The notes below the pieces were generated by a model. It did no database searches. It was not told where the DNA came from and saw only the letters and a list, made by a program, of their open reading frames with translations. From contig CAZJLP010000001.1 of NCBI GenBank assembly GCA_964546955.1, positions 124,001 through 188,000 of the forward strand: a DNA stretch of 64,000 nucleotides, given 5' to 3'. Within the stretch, counting starts at the first letter, position 1. The number at the start of each line of letters is the position of its first letter. Source of the DNA: CAZJLP01 sp964546955 (GTDB lineage Bacteria > Verrucomicrobiota > Verrucomicrobiia > Opitutales > Opitutaceae). The position numbers and the translations under genes are program-made. Of this stretch, positions 8,397 to 15,562 are shown piece by piece.

Positions 8397-8822
8397 ATGC
8401 CTCCGGCCACCCGACTTCTCTCCCTTCTCACGCTCATCGAAAAAGTGCTGATGAACGAGCTCGACCCTCCGCTTGCCGGCCCCGTCGATCGGACCGTGAA
8501 TTTTCATAAAGGATTAGCTCGCATCGGGTTGTGCGACAGGGGTGCGGTGCTTCTGCACAGCTACACTCTGGCGGATGGCCAGATTTGTGTGAAAGCGGTG
8601 GTCACGTGGGCGGGGAAACAGGAGTCCGCGACGATGTCGATCTACCCCGGGGAAAATTTCGATTGGTTCACCGCGGCCCAGAAAATCGCGCAGGGCTGGA
8701 TCGCTGGAGCGCAGGGTGCGACCGTGGCGGAGCCGGCTCAGGCGCAAGAACTCGCACAGGCGCAGCACGCGGGCAACGTGACCGCCGATTCGATCGACGC
8801 GATTATCGCGGGTTCGGCCTGA
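8397..8822 (+). CDS. Unknown protein, sigma-28-driven
   Basis: I do not recognise this protein (141 residues from ATG 8397; a second possible start, ATG 8451, gives 123). It has no signal peptide or clear membrane helix. A compact alpha/beta core (VNFHKGLARIGLCDRGAVLL to MSIYPGENFDWF) is followed by an Ala/Gln-rich tail (AQAQELAQAQHAGN). The upstream sigma-28 promoter places it in the late flagellar class, so it may be a motility accessory, but that is inference from regulation alone. No good Shine-Dalgarno precedes either ATG. Confidence 0.6.
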   Translation: MPPATRLLSLLTLIEKVLMNELDPPLAGPVDRTVNFHKGLARIGLCDRGAVLLHSYTLADGQICVKAVVTWAGKQESATMSIYPGENFDWFTAAQKIAQGWIAGAQGATVAEPAQAQELAQAQHAGNVTADSIDAIIAGSA

Positions 8823-8872
8823 GCGGCTGGGTGGTTGTCGGCGGCGGAGCCGGGTGTTGAAGGATTGAGGAT

Positions 8873-8940
8873 AGGGCCGGGCCTCCGGACCGGCCGTCGT
8901 GTGGACGACACAGTCCTACTGCATACTTCGCAGCGCTAGA
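8873..8940. repeat. Dispersed intergenic palindrome (copy A, partial)
   Basis: The segment AGGGCCGGGCCTCCGGACCG and the following bases resemble the left end of two longer copies at 17851-17986 and 59670-59805 (AGGGGCGGGCCTCT-GACCGC). It lies between convergent genes, followed by a small hairpin GTCGTGTGGACGAC. No coding sequence is seen in 8823-9063. Confidence 0.5.
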
Positions 8941-9063
8941 CGATGTCCGACCGCTTATCCTTGATGGCGGTTTTGCTTCGGCGGCGGGTCTTGGGGCCTC
9001 GCCCCTCAATCCACGTTGATCCTCTGGTTCGAGCCCGACCGAAACACTGCACCCACGGTCCGG

Positions 9064-9438
9064 CTATGCTTCGCCAACGAACGATCCGGCGGGAACAGCC
9101 TGGCGGTATGCCGGGCGCAGTTGCTGTACGCGGGCTTGCGCGGCCCGCAGAAGTTGCAGGTCTTCCTGCAAGGCGGCTTGCTGCGCGGAGAGTCGTTTCG
9201 ATTGTTCCGATTGCAGAGCGAGGAGGGTCTGCGCGCGGGATTGTGCGGAAGGAGAGAGGGACGCAGCGATGCCGGGCTGGACCAGCAATTCGGCCATTTT
9301 CTCGACGAGGGGAGCTTCGCGTGCCTGCACGGCGAGGGCCTCGACAAAGTCGCCCGACTCGAGCAAAAAGCGTTCGTCCCGTGCGAGGGTTTCGAGCGCC
9401 GTGAGGAGGCGTTCGATCGTCTGGTGCGGCGCTTCCAT
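9064..9438 (-). CDS. FliT/FlgN-like flagellar chaperone
   Basis: The 124-residue, almost entirely alpha-helical product has the look of FliT/FlgN export chaperones: short amphipathic helices (LLTALETLARDERFLLESGD, EALAVQAREAPLVEKMAELL), then a long coiled helix (LLALQSEQSKRLSAQQAALQ onward) and a Tyr-containing C-terminal tail. It starts 3 bp after the fliS stop codon, the usual place for fliT. In the family, FliT binds the cap protein FliD and FlgN binds hook-junction proteins; with fliD nearby, FliT is the better guess. The sequence alone is too divergent to name it firmly. Confidence 0.6.
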   Translation of the reverse strand: MEAPHQTIERLLTALETLARDERFLLESGDFVEALAVQAREAPLVEKMAELLVQPGIAASLSPSAQSRAQTLLALQSEQSKRLSAQQAALQEDLQLLRAAQARVQQLRPAYRQAVPAGSFVGEA

Positions 9439-9441
9439 GGG

Positions 9442-9876
9442 TCAGGCCACGCCCCGGACACCTTGCAACCGGGTCGATTCCTGCGAGCGGAGCATTTCGG
9501 CCCAGCCGTCGCGCAGCTGGCGCACGAGGCCTTCGACTTCGATGACGGGCTCCACTTTTTTCTTCAGATTGGCTTCGAGCAGACGGCGCAGATAATAGTC
9601 GTACAACCGGTCGAGGTTGGCCGAATAATCGCCGCCCGCGTCGTGATTGAGGCTCGCCTGAAGTTCCGCGATGATGTTCTGCGCTTTCAGGAGGTTTGTA
9701 TTTACAATCTCGATACGTCGTGGCGTGTGCTCCGGCGCCTCGAGCGCGTCGCGCGCATGGGTGAGGAAACGGAGGGCCCCGTCGTACAGCATCAGGATGA
9801 GCTGGCCGGGGCTAGCGGTGAGAACGGATTGGGCTTGGTAGGCGCGGGCGTAACCCTGGGCGGCCATGGAAGACAT
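9442..9876 (-). CDS. fliS: Flagellin export chaperone FliS
   Basis: At 144 residues this is a clear FliS. It has the N-terminal YARAYQAQSVLTASPGQLILMLYDGALRFL signature (residues 9-38), helix 2-3 with INTNLLKAQNII-type residues, then SLNHDAGGDYSANLDRLYDYYLRRLLEAN, and a C-terminal helix ending in GWAEML. FliS binds the disordered C-terminus of flagellin in the cytoplasm, prevents premature polymerisation and hands it to the FlhA export gate. The clients here are presumably the two flagellins encoded 4-5 kb away. It is the middle gene of a three-gene operon driven by the sigma-28 site at 10250-10276. Confidence 0.95.
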   Translation of the reverse strand: MSSMAAQGYARAYQAQSVLTASPGQLILMLYDGALRFLTHARDALEAPEHTPRRIEIVNTNLLKAQNIIAELQASLNHDAGGDYSANLDRLYDYYLRRLLEANLKKKVEPVIEVEGLVRQLRDGWAEMLRSQESTRLQGVRGVA

Positions 9877-9891
9877 GGGGCGCGTGGAGGG

Positions 9892-10176
9892 TTATTCGGC
9901 TACGTCGCGACTTTCCACCATGAGACGGGCCAGATCTTCGATGATGTGGCGCGGCGGATAGTTGGGGTCGACACGCAGCTGGTGGCCGCGGCTCACGGCC
10001 TCGGGCCGGATTTCGGGCGTATGAGCGAGCGCTTCGCGGAGAGCATCCGTGTTGGCGCTGGAGAGACGTTCGCGGGGCTGCGGAGCCTGCTTCGGAGCCG
10101 AAGCGATTTTCGCGAGAGCTTGAGCAACGGCGTCCGCACGGTTGTACCCGTCGAGATTGGACGTGGAATGTATCAT
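9892..10176 (-). CDS. Small protein resembling FlgM anti-sigma-28 factor
   Basis: A 94-residue hydrophilic protein. Residues 44-89 (DALREALAHTPEIRPEAVSR, then RVDPNYPPRHIIEDLARLM) follow the pattern of the FlgM C-terminal half: a helix, an R-x-E-x-V segment, then N-Y and a closing helix ending in an A-x-x-M-type motif. FlgM binds sigma-28 until the hook is finished and is then exported. The gene comes first in the operon with fliS and a fliT-like gene, a common FlgM location, and carries its own sigma-28 promoter, the expected feedback. Similarity is pattern-level only, so it could be another flagellar regulator. Confidence 0.5.
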   Translation of the reverse strand: MIHSTSNLDGYNRADAVAQALAKIASAPKQAPQPRERLSSANTDALREALAHTPEIRPEAVSRGHQLRVDPNYPPRHIIEDLARLMVESRDVAE

Positions 10177-10249
10177 GTGAGTTCTTTGGAAGAACGGTCA
10201 GCCCTAGAAGGGAAGCGATACAGGGAACGCCGTTGGTTACTACTGTTGA

Positions 10250-10276
10250 TCATCGACCGCGCAGCTAGTGACTTGA
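10250..10276 (-). promoter_or_regulatory. Sigma-28 promoter of the flgM-like/fliS/fliT-like operon
   Basis: Minus-strand TCAA (10273-10276), 15 bases, GTCGATGA (10250-10257). It shares the TCAA -35 variant and exact spacing with the fliD promoter and lies 73 bp upstream of the first start codon. Confidence 0.6.
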
Positions 10277-10316
10277 GTGTAAAAGATTTATTCAAACAAT
10301 TTGCAGTACACCAAAT

Positions 10317-10979
10317 TTAGCGGGCGGGAAGTGTGGCAAAAGTTGCTGATCCCACGTAAGCTGCAAATCGACTAGGGTTTTGCAGTATGGTGTGACTGAG
10401 GTCTGTTGGGCCCCGGTCATCGCCTATTTCGCGGGCGTAACGCCGGGCGGAGTTGGCGACCGGGCCGTCGACGGCCGAGAATACATTGTCCGCGGCCCAG
10501 AGGATTTCTCCGTCGGAAATGCGTGCCAGTTTGCTGCGCAAGCCGACGATGAGAGGCGGATAGGGAGAGTAGGAGGTGATGTCGGAGAAGAGCACCGCGT
10601 CCGCACCCGTTTCCCGCGCGATGCGCTCAAGCAGGCCGGCTGGAAGCGACTCGGTGGACAAGAGGGTGCGCCTCCCCGCCAGGCGCGAAAGGGCGTCGCG
10701 GGTGAGCGGCACGGTTTCGAAACGATTGGTCTTGGAGAGTTCGGTCTGGAGAGAGCCGTCCACGCGATCCAGCGTCTCTTCAGTGAGGGTGGATCCGCCC
10801 CACGCAGGAAGCACTGCCACCCGCCTCAGCTCTGCCGGCAGCTTCGCGCCCGTCTTGACGTTTGCCGGGGTGAAAAACGGGCCGCTTTTGACCGGATCGG
10901 GCTTGGGGAGCGGCAGCTCCGCGCAGCCCGAGAGGAGTGCGACGAGCGCGAGCGAAGACAAAGCTCGGATGGCATTCAT
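10317..10979 (-). CDS. Lipoprotein of the CsgG/LpoB/FlgO-like superfamily (tentative)
   Basis: Starting at ATG 10977-10979, the 220-residue product has a lipoprotein signal (LALVALLSGCAEL, Cys18). The body has the alternating pattern of CsgG/LpoB/FlgO-type periplasmic domains: RRVAVLPAWGG (strand 1), LDRVDGSLQTELSKTNRFETVPL, then ADAVLFSDITSYSPYPPLIVGLRSKL and a final strand with EILWAADNVF. Some relatives (FlgO) support outer-membrane passage of the flagellum. It follows fliD by 59 bp on the same strand and probably shares its sigma-28 transcript, so a flagellar or envelope role is reasonable. Family assignment is by pattern only. Confidence 0.6.
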   Translation of the reverse strand: MNAIRALSSLALVALLSGCAELPLPKPDPVKSGPFFTPANVKTGAKLPAELRRVAVLPAWGGSTLTEETLDRVDGSLQTELSKTNRFETVPLTRDALSRLAGRRTLLSTESLPAGLLERIARETGADAVLFSDITSYSPYPPLIVGLRSKLARISDGEILWAADNVFSAVDGPVANSARRYAREIGDDRGPTDLSHTILQNPSRFAAYVGSATFATLPAR

Positions 10980-11038
10980 GGGTGAAGGAAAGATGGGATC
11001 GCGCCGCGAGCAACTCCCGAGTGGGAGACGGACGCCGC

Positions 11039-12775
11039 TTACTTGGCGGCGGTACTGCCGAACATGTTCGCCAGTTGTTGCTGCATTTGCTGCAGCTGGG
11101 ATTGAGCGCGCTCCATCGCGATGAAGCTGGCTTCCATCCGCGCCTTCTCCGAATCGAGCCGCCGCTGGAGATTGCCGATTTGCGTATCGATGCTGGTATT
11201 GCCCTTGGTCAGAAGATTTTTTTCCGAAGCGAGCCAGCCGGTCGCGCCCGTGGTGCTCGCGCCCAGGATACTGGTCGTGTAGGTTTCGAATTTCGCCACA
11301 AAGCCGGTGCTGGCGGTTTTGAAGAACGACTCCACCTCGGTCGGTTTGTCGCGAAGGGCGTTTTCGAGTTTGGTCGAGTCCTTGATCGCAAGCTGGGAGG
11401 TGCCGGCGGTGAAATCGATGCCGAGATGTTCCATCCGCGAAATCGTGCCGGAAAGGCCCGAGATCGATTCGAACGCCTTGCTGCGGAGCGTGGAGGCCCA
11501 CGTCTGGATTTCGCGGTTGCTGCTCAGCAGCGCCGTCGTGACCTTGCCGTTCGTGCTGGTGATTTTGGTCTGCTCGTCGATGTAAGACTGGACGGAATTG
11601 AACTTCGCGATGAAGTCCTCGATCGCCTTGCGGGCGGCCGTGGTGCTGTTGGCGACGGTGATCGTTTCCGTGGACTGGCTGGTCACCGCCACGCTCAACC
11701 CGGCCACTCCATGCGAGGTGGAGTCGAACGTGTTGGTCATACTGCTCAAGGTCGAACCCCCGTTGAGGGTGTAGAGGGCGTTGTTGCCGCGGGTGGTGGC
11801 GACGGCGCCCACGCCCACTGCGGCCAGAAATCCTCCGGCGGTTTCGCTCGTGGTGATGCCGACGTCGCCCGTGGCCTTGTTCGTGAGCGTCATGCGGTCG
11901 TTCAGCGCGTCGTAAGCGGCCGTCACCCCTGCGCTCGAAGCATTGATCTTCCCGATGATCGTGGCGAGCGACTCGGTCGTTTTGTTGAAACTGATGCTCA
12001 CGCCGTTGATCGAAAACGTGCCGTTGCCGGACCCGTCGACATTGGTGATATCCGTCCGCAGCCGCGCACTCGCGAGCGCGGCCGTCTGATTCACCGTGCC
12101 GAGGGTGCTGCTGCTCACGATCGAACCGGTCCCATTGTTGCCGAGTCGTGCGACCGAAAGGAAATTGGAGGTATCGTTGCCCGCGCCGAGGGTGATGGGC
12201 GAGCCGGACGTGAGCGAGATTTTGTCCGTGGCGGCGCTGTAGCTGCCCGTGACGGCGCCGCTGGTGGCCGTCGAGATCTTGTCGAAAACTTGCTGTAGCG
12301 AATCGGTCAGCGCGATCGTGACCTGTGCGCCGTTGACAGTGAATATTCCCGGCGTGACCGCGGTCGACGTCGCCATCGAGGAAAGCGTCACACCCGTGAC
12401 GTCGTCAGTGGTGGCGAGACCAAGCCCGATATCGCTCGTGCCGGTGCGCTTCGAGGCCGTCGCCAGTTGCGAAACCGCGATGGCGTAGCTGCCCGGCACG
12501 GTATTGGCCGAGGCGCTGATCGACCACGTCGATCCGGTCGTTCCTGAAGTAGCGGTGCGTCCGGCGAAAAGCCCTTCCGCTTTCAAAGCCTTGGCGGACG
12601 TCTGCAGATCGGTGATCCGCGTGCCGAGGGCGGTGAGCGATGTCAGCTTGGTCGTATTGCTCGACTTCTCAACCTCCAGCGCCGTGATCGGCGCGCGGTT
12701 GACCAGCGTTATCTGTTCGATAAACGATTTCCAGTCGAAGCCCGAGGCGAGTCCTGAGAGTTGAAGTCCGGCCAT
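11039..12775 (-). CDS. fliD: Flagellar filament cap protein FliD
   Basis: From ATG 12773-12775 the product is 578 residues. The N-terminus (LQLSGLASGFDWKSFIEQIT) carries the FliD GLASGxD signature. The N-terminal helix (about 20-60, VNRAPITALEVEKSSNTTKL) and the C-terminal coiled coil (about 530-570, rich in Gln, ending QLQQMQQQLANMFG) are the pentamer core, and the Thr/Ser/Gly-rich middle holds the variable D2-D3 domains with hook-like repeats (FSINGVSISFN). FliD caps the growing filament and folds flagellin monomers. The upstream reading frame is open further, but the sigma-28 promoter at 12806-12832 and the conserved N-terminus fix this start. Confidence 0.95.
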   Translation of the reverse strand: MAGLQLSGLASGFDWKSFIEQITLVNRAPITALEVEKSSNTTKLTSLTALGTRITDLQTSAKALKAEGLFAGRTATSGTTGSTWSISASANTVPGSYAIAVSQLATASKRTGTSDIGLGLATTDDVTGVTLSSMATSTAVTPGIFTVNGAQVTIALTDSLQQVFDKISTATSGAVTGSYSAATDKISLTSGSPITLGAGNDTSNFLSVARLGNNGTGSIVSSSTLGTVNQTAALASARLRTDITNVDGSGNGTFSINGVSISFNKTTESLATIIGKINASSAGVTAAYDALNDRMTLTNKATGDVGITTSETAGGFLAAVGVGAVATTRGNNALYTLNGGSTLSSMTNTFDSTSHGVAGLSVAVTSQSTETITVANSTTAARKAIEDFIAKFNSVQSYIDEQTKITSTNGKVTTALLSSNREIQTWASTLRSKAFESISGLSGTISRMEHLGIDFTAGTSQLAIKDSTKLENALRDKPTEVESFFKTASTGFVAKFETYTTSILGASTTGATGWLASEKNLLTKGNTSIDTQIGNLQRRLDSEKARMEASFIAMERAQSQLQQMQQQLANMFGSTAAK

Positions 12776-12805
12776 GGCAAATGACGCGACAAGGCGTCGC
12801 TCTGT

Positions 12806-12832
12806 GTATCGGCACGGATTGAAAGGACTTGA
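12806..12832 (-). promoter_or_regulatory. Sigma-28 promoter of fliD
   Basis: Minus-strand TCAA (12829-12832), 15 bases, GCCGATAC (12806-12813): 10 of 12 consensus positions. It lies 30 bp upstream of the fliD ATG, giving a short leader. Confidence 0.75.
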
Positions 12833-12858
12833 GGGGTGCTGGCCGTAAGTGGCCAAGG

Positions 12859-12975
12859 AGTAGCGAGTAGTGGGTAGAAAGGCACCGAGGACCGTAGTCA
12901 GAGCCTGGGCTGTGGAGAACGCCTGTCGGCGCACACGCTTGCGTCTGTCTACTCACCACCCCCTACGCGCTACTA
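12859..12975. repeat. Imperfect inverted repeat in the fliD-flagellin intergenic region
   Basis: Left arm AGTAGCGAGTAGTGGGTAG (12859-12877) and right arm CTACTCACCACCCCCTACGC (starting at 12949, running to 12975) are approximate reverse complements separated by about 70 bases. The remainder of 12776-13128 holds two divergent sigma-28 promoters and the flagellin leader; no gene is seen. The element looks like a small non-coding mobile repeat. Confidence 0.55.
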
Positions 12976-13003
12976 GCAGGTGCCACAATTTTTAGTTTTG
13001 CCT

Positions 13004-13031
13004 TAAAGTTGCGTTCGAGTCGCGCCGTTAA
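13004..13031 (+). promoter_or_regulatory. Sigma-28 promoter of flagellin gene 1
   Basis: TAAA (13004-13007), 16 bases, GCCGTTAA (13024-13031). The -10 matches the FliA consensus at 7 of 8 positions, and the extended -35 is TAAAGTT. It is about 98 bp upstream of the flagellin ATG. Confidence 0.75.
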
Positions 13032-13039
13032 ACGGACAG

Positions 13040-13104
13040 CTGCGATAACCTCGCAGTCGGAGCGAACCGGCTCCTCCCTCGGTTCCGTCGCCACACGGAA
13101 GTGG
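13040..13104 (+). other. Structured 5' leader of flagellin 1
   Basis: Three short hairpins lie between the promoter and the ribosome binding site: CTGCGA/TCGCAG (13040-13056), GGAGC/GCTCC (13059-13074) and CCAC/GTGG (13091-13104). A Shine-Dalgarno-like AAGGAAG follows just before the ATG at 13129. The stems are direct observations; a function in mRNA stability or translation is inferred. Confidence 0.45.
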
Positions 13105-13128
13105 TAGTAAAGATCAAGGAAGATCCCC

Positions 13129-13953
13129 ATGCCAGTCGTCATTAATACCAACTCAGCGGCCACAGTTGCCTCGAACAATCTGGCGGCCTCGAACAATATG
13201 CTGCAGAAGAGCCTCAACCGGCTCTCCAGCGGCTCGAAGATCGTTTCCCCGGCAGATGATGCCGGTGGTCTCGCTGTGTCCATGAAGCTGTCCGCCGCGG
13301 CTAAACGCCAGGGCGCTGTTTCCACGAATATCGGAAACGCAGTTTCGCTCCTGCAGACTCAGGATGGCGTGCTCAAAGTCGCCTCCAAAGTGCTCGAGCG
13401 TATCAGCGAACTGAAGACACTGTATAACGATCCGACCAAGAACACGACCGACCTGTCGAACTACGACTCCGAGTTCACCTCGTTGCAGAGCCAGTTGACG
13501 GCCCTGACGACCGAAGTGTTCAACGGCGTTGGTCTGTTCGGCACGAGCAGCCTCTCGATCGCAGTCACGGAAGACGGCAGCACGTCGTCCGCCGTCGCGC
13601 TCACCGCGCGCAATCTGAGCAGCACGGCCACCGGTATCGGCGCCCTCACCACGACTTCGGTGACGAGCCTCGGTTCAGCCGCCCTCACGTTGAGCTCGAT
13701 CACGACTGCGATCCAGAACGTGGCCACGTTCCGCGCCCAAAACGGCGCCGAGCAGAGCCGCCTCGGGTTCGCGGCCGAGTTGCTCACCACGAACAAGGCC
13801 AACCTGGAAGCCGCCACGAGTCGAATCATCGACGTGGACGTCGCCTCCGAGTCGACCCAGCTCGCGCGGTTCAACACCTTGGTGCAAGCCGGCACCGCCA
13901 TGCTCTCGCAAGCGAATCAGAGCGCCCAGACCGCGCTCCGGTTGCTGCAGTAA
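13129..13953 (+). CDS. fliC: Flagellin 1
   Basis: This 274-residue flagellin has the conserved N-terminal D0/D1 region (VINTNSAATVASNNL, LQKSLNRLSSGSKI, DDAGGLAVSMKL) and C-terminal D1/D0 region (NLEAATSRIIDVDVASE, TLVQAGTAMLSQANQSAQTA). The short centre (about 150-200) is very rich in Ser and Thr (DGSTSSAVALTARNLSSTAT, TTTSVTSLGS), an obvious substrate for O-glycosylation. At 274 residues it is near the minimal flagellin length. It is exported through the flagellar type III system with FliS as chaperone and assembled under FliD. It has a strong sigma-28 promoter and a near-identical copy downstream. Confidence 0.97.
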   Translation: MPVVINTNSAATVASNNLAASNNMLQKSLNRLSSGSKIVSPADDAGGLAVSMKLSAAAKRQGAVSTNIGNAVSLLQTQDGVLKVASKVLERISELKTLYNDPTKNTTDLSNYDSEFTSLQSQLTALTTEVFNGVGLFGTSSLSIAVTEDGSTSSAVALTARNLSSTATGIGALTTTSVTSLGSAALTLSSITTAIQNVATFRAQNGAEQSRLGFAAELLTTNKANLEAATSRIIDVDVASESTQLARFNTLVQAGTAMLSQANQSAQTALRLLQ

Positions 13954-13969
13954 GCATTTCGTCTCTTTT

Positions 13970-14045
13970 CACCGCGCACCCGGCCTGATCCCGCCTTTTT
14001 CGGCGGCAAGGGTCGCGGTGGCGCGGTGAGAGACCGAGCCTTTTT
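13970..14045 (+). terminator. Terminator-like structure after flagellin 1
   Basis: An outer stem CACCGCGC (13970-13977) / GCGCGGTG (14021-14028) encloses CCGCC-TTTTTC-GGCGG (13991-14006), followed by a CCTTTTT run near 14038-14045. It begins 16 bp after the flagellin 1 stop. The rest of the gap to the second flagellin (14046-14287) holds only its leader. Confidence 0.5.
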
Positions 14046-14194
14046 CATCGTTTCAATCGGCTGGCCGTCGCCAACGGTCCGCCGCAGCCACGCAGGAAGG
14101 TTGTCGCCAACGATCTTCGCTGCCTCCTGACCCCCGCGGTCGGGATCGTTTCTTTGATTACCGCTAGCAGCCAGTATTTCCACAGGGTGACATT

Positions 14195-14272
14195 TTAGAG
14201 CTACTGCTCTGATCGGCGCGGCCCGCGCTGTTTATTTCGGGCCCGTGGCGACGACGGACGTCGCACTCATCA
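14195..14272 (+). other. Structured 5' leader of flagellin 2, no sigma-28 site
   Basis: The region upstream of the second flagellin contains AGAGC-TACT-GCTCT, GCGCG-GCC-CGCGC, and GCGACG-ACGGA-CGTCGC hairpins and a Shine-Dalgarno-like AAGGAAAG before the ATG at 14288. I could not find a TNAA-N15/16-NCGAT promoter in 14046-14287, in contrast to flagellin 1. Confidence 0.4.
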
Positions 14273-14287
14273 AGGAAAGATACCACC

Positions 14288-15112
14288 ATGCCAGTTGTCA
14301 TTAACACGAATAGTTCAGCCACGATTGCCGCCAACAATCTGGCCTCCTCGAACCAGATGCTGCAAAAGAGCCTCAACCGGCTCTCGAGCGGTTCGAAGAT
14401 CGTAAGCCCCTCCGACGACGCGGGCGGTCTCGCTGTCTCGATGAAATTGTCCGCCGCGGCTAAACGCCAAGGCGCGGTTTCCTCGAACATCGGTAACGCC
14501 ACGTCGTTCCTGCAGACGCAGGACGGCGCCCTCAAGGTTGCCGCCAAAGTGCTCGAGCGCATCAGCGAATTGAAGACGCTGTACGCCGATCCGACCAAGA
14601 ACAGCACGGACCTGTCGAACTACGACTCAGAGTTCACCTCGCTGCAAAGCCAGTTGACCGCTCTGACCACCGAAACGTTCAACGGTGTGTCCATCTTCGG
14701 CACCAGCGCCCTCTCAGTGGGTGTGACCGAAGACGGCAGCACATCGTCCGCCGTGTCTCTCGCGGGCCGGAACTTGTCGAGCACCTCGACGGGCATCGGT
14801 GCCCTCACGACGACGTCGGTCACGAGCTTGGGCTCGGCCACGTTGACGCTGAGCTCGATCACCGCAGCGATCCAGAACGTGGCCACGTTCCGCGCCGCCA
14901 ACGGTGCAGAACAGAGCCGCCTCGGTTTCGCGGGCGAACTGCTCACGACGAACAAAGCCAACCTCGAAGCCGCCACCAGCCGCATCCTCGATGTGGACGT
15001 GGCGTCGGAGTCCACCCAGCTCGCACGCTGGAACACCCTGGTCCAGGCCGGCACTGCGATGTTGTCGCAGGCGAACGGTTCAGCCCAGACGGCACTCCGG
15101 TTGCTGTCGTAA
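14288..15112 (+). CDS. fliC: Flagellin 2
   Basis: A second 274-residue flagellin, aligning with flagellin 1 without gaps and with about 31 substitutions by hand count. D0/D1 motifs are intact (LQKSLNRLSSGSKI, NLEAATSRILDVDVASE, AMLSQANGSAQTA) and the Ser/Thr-rich centre is retained. Differences are scattered, with a few conspicuous ones such as F248W near the C-terminus and changes next to candidate glycosylation sites. A very strong terminator follows. The tandem arrangement suggests duplication. The missing sigma-28 consensus suggests different timing or dependence on another promoter. Confidence 0.97.
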   Translation: MPVVINTNSSATIAANNLASSNQMLQKSLNRLSSGSKIVSPSDDAGGLAVSMKLSAAAKRQGAVSSNIGNATSFLQTQDGALKVAAKVLERISELKTLYADPTKNSTDLSNYDSEFTSLQSQLTALTTETFNGVSIFGTSALSVGVTEDGSTSSAVSLAGRNLSSTSTGIGALTTTSVTSLGSATLTLSSITAAIQNVATFRAANGAEQSRLGFAGELLTTNKANLEAATSRILDVDVASESTQLARWNTLVQAGTAMLSQANGSAQTALRLLS

Positions 15113-15152
15113 GTCGCAAGAGAAAACTGACGTCTGATACAGTCTTCCAAGG

Positions 15153-15189
15153 CCCCCCGCCTGTGTTCGAGCACGGGCGGGGGGTTTTG
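15153..15189 (+). terminator. Rho-independent terminator after flagellin 2
   Basis: CCCCCCGCCTGTG, loop TTCGAG, CACGGGCGGGGGG, then TTTTG: a long GC stem with a U-run starting right after it, 41 bp downstream of the flagellin 2 stop codon. Confidence 0.85.
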
Positions 15190-15260
15190 CGTTTGGACGT
15201 AAGGAAGCGGCGCCCAATCTTTCTCTTTCCTCTTTATCTTAGGGTGACTCTGAAACAGCG

Positions 15261-15364
15261 GATCGAGGGTGGAGCGCGATCTCCGAGCGCGCTGTTGGAC
15301 GTGTTTCTTCGAGAGCTACGGGCTCCAAACCAACGCGCTCGGAGATCGCGTTCCACCTCGATCC
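15261..15364. repeat. Large imperfect palindrome (about 30-bp arms)
   Basis: Left arm 15261-15291 and right arm 15334-15364 are near-perfect reverse complements around the motif GCGATCTCCGAGCGCG, with a 42-base loop. Outside it, CTTTCTCTTTCCTCTTTATC (near 15219) is mirrored by GATAAAGATTAAGATAAAGA (near 15458) and the bases after it, so a larger inverted structure spans about 15215-15490. No gene is seen in 15190-15562. It looks like a non-autonomous mobile repeat. Confidence 0.65.
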
Positions 15365-15562
15365 ACTCGTAACCGGAATTTTTCAACTTCCATAATCTTT
15401 GTCCCGTTCGGGATAATCCCAAATCAGCGAAGGTCCCAATTCACTCCGGCCTCCGAGATAAAGATTAAGATAAAGAATAAAGAGAAAGATCATCTAACCC
15501 GCCGATCGGGTTTGAGAAACCCCTTTATTCCCCCGCCAATCCGGTCGATTGAAGCACTTAGA

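Noticed and set aside
13129..15112. The second flagellin as an assembly duplicate
   Set aside because: The two genes differ at many scattered codons and have unrelated upstream sequences.
15501..15508. GCCGATCG as a sigma-28 promoter for the TPR-glycosyltransferase
   Set aside because: The nearest TAAA is 19 bases upstream, outside the 15-16 range used by all good sites here.
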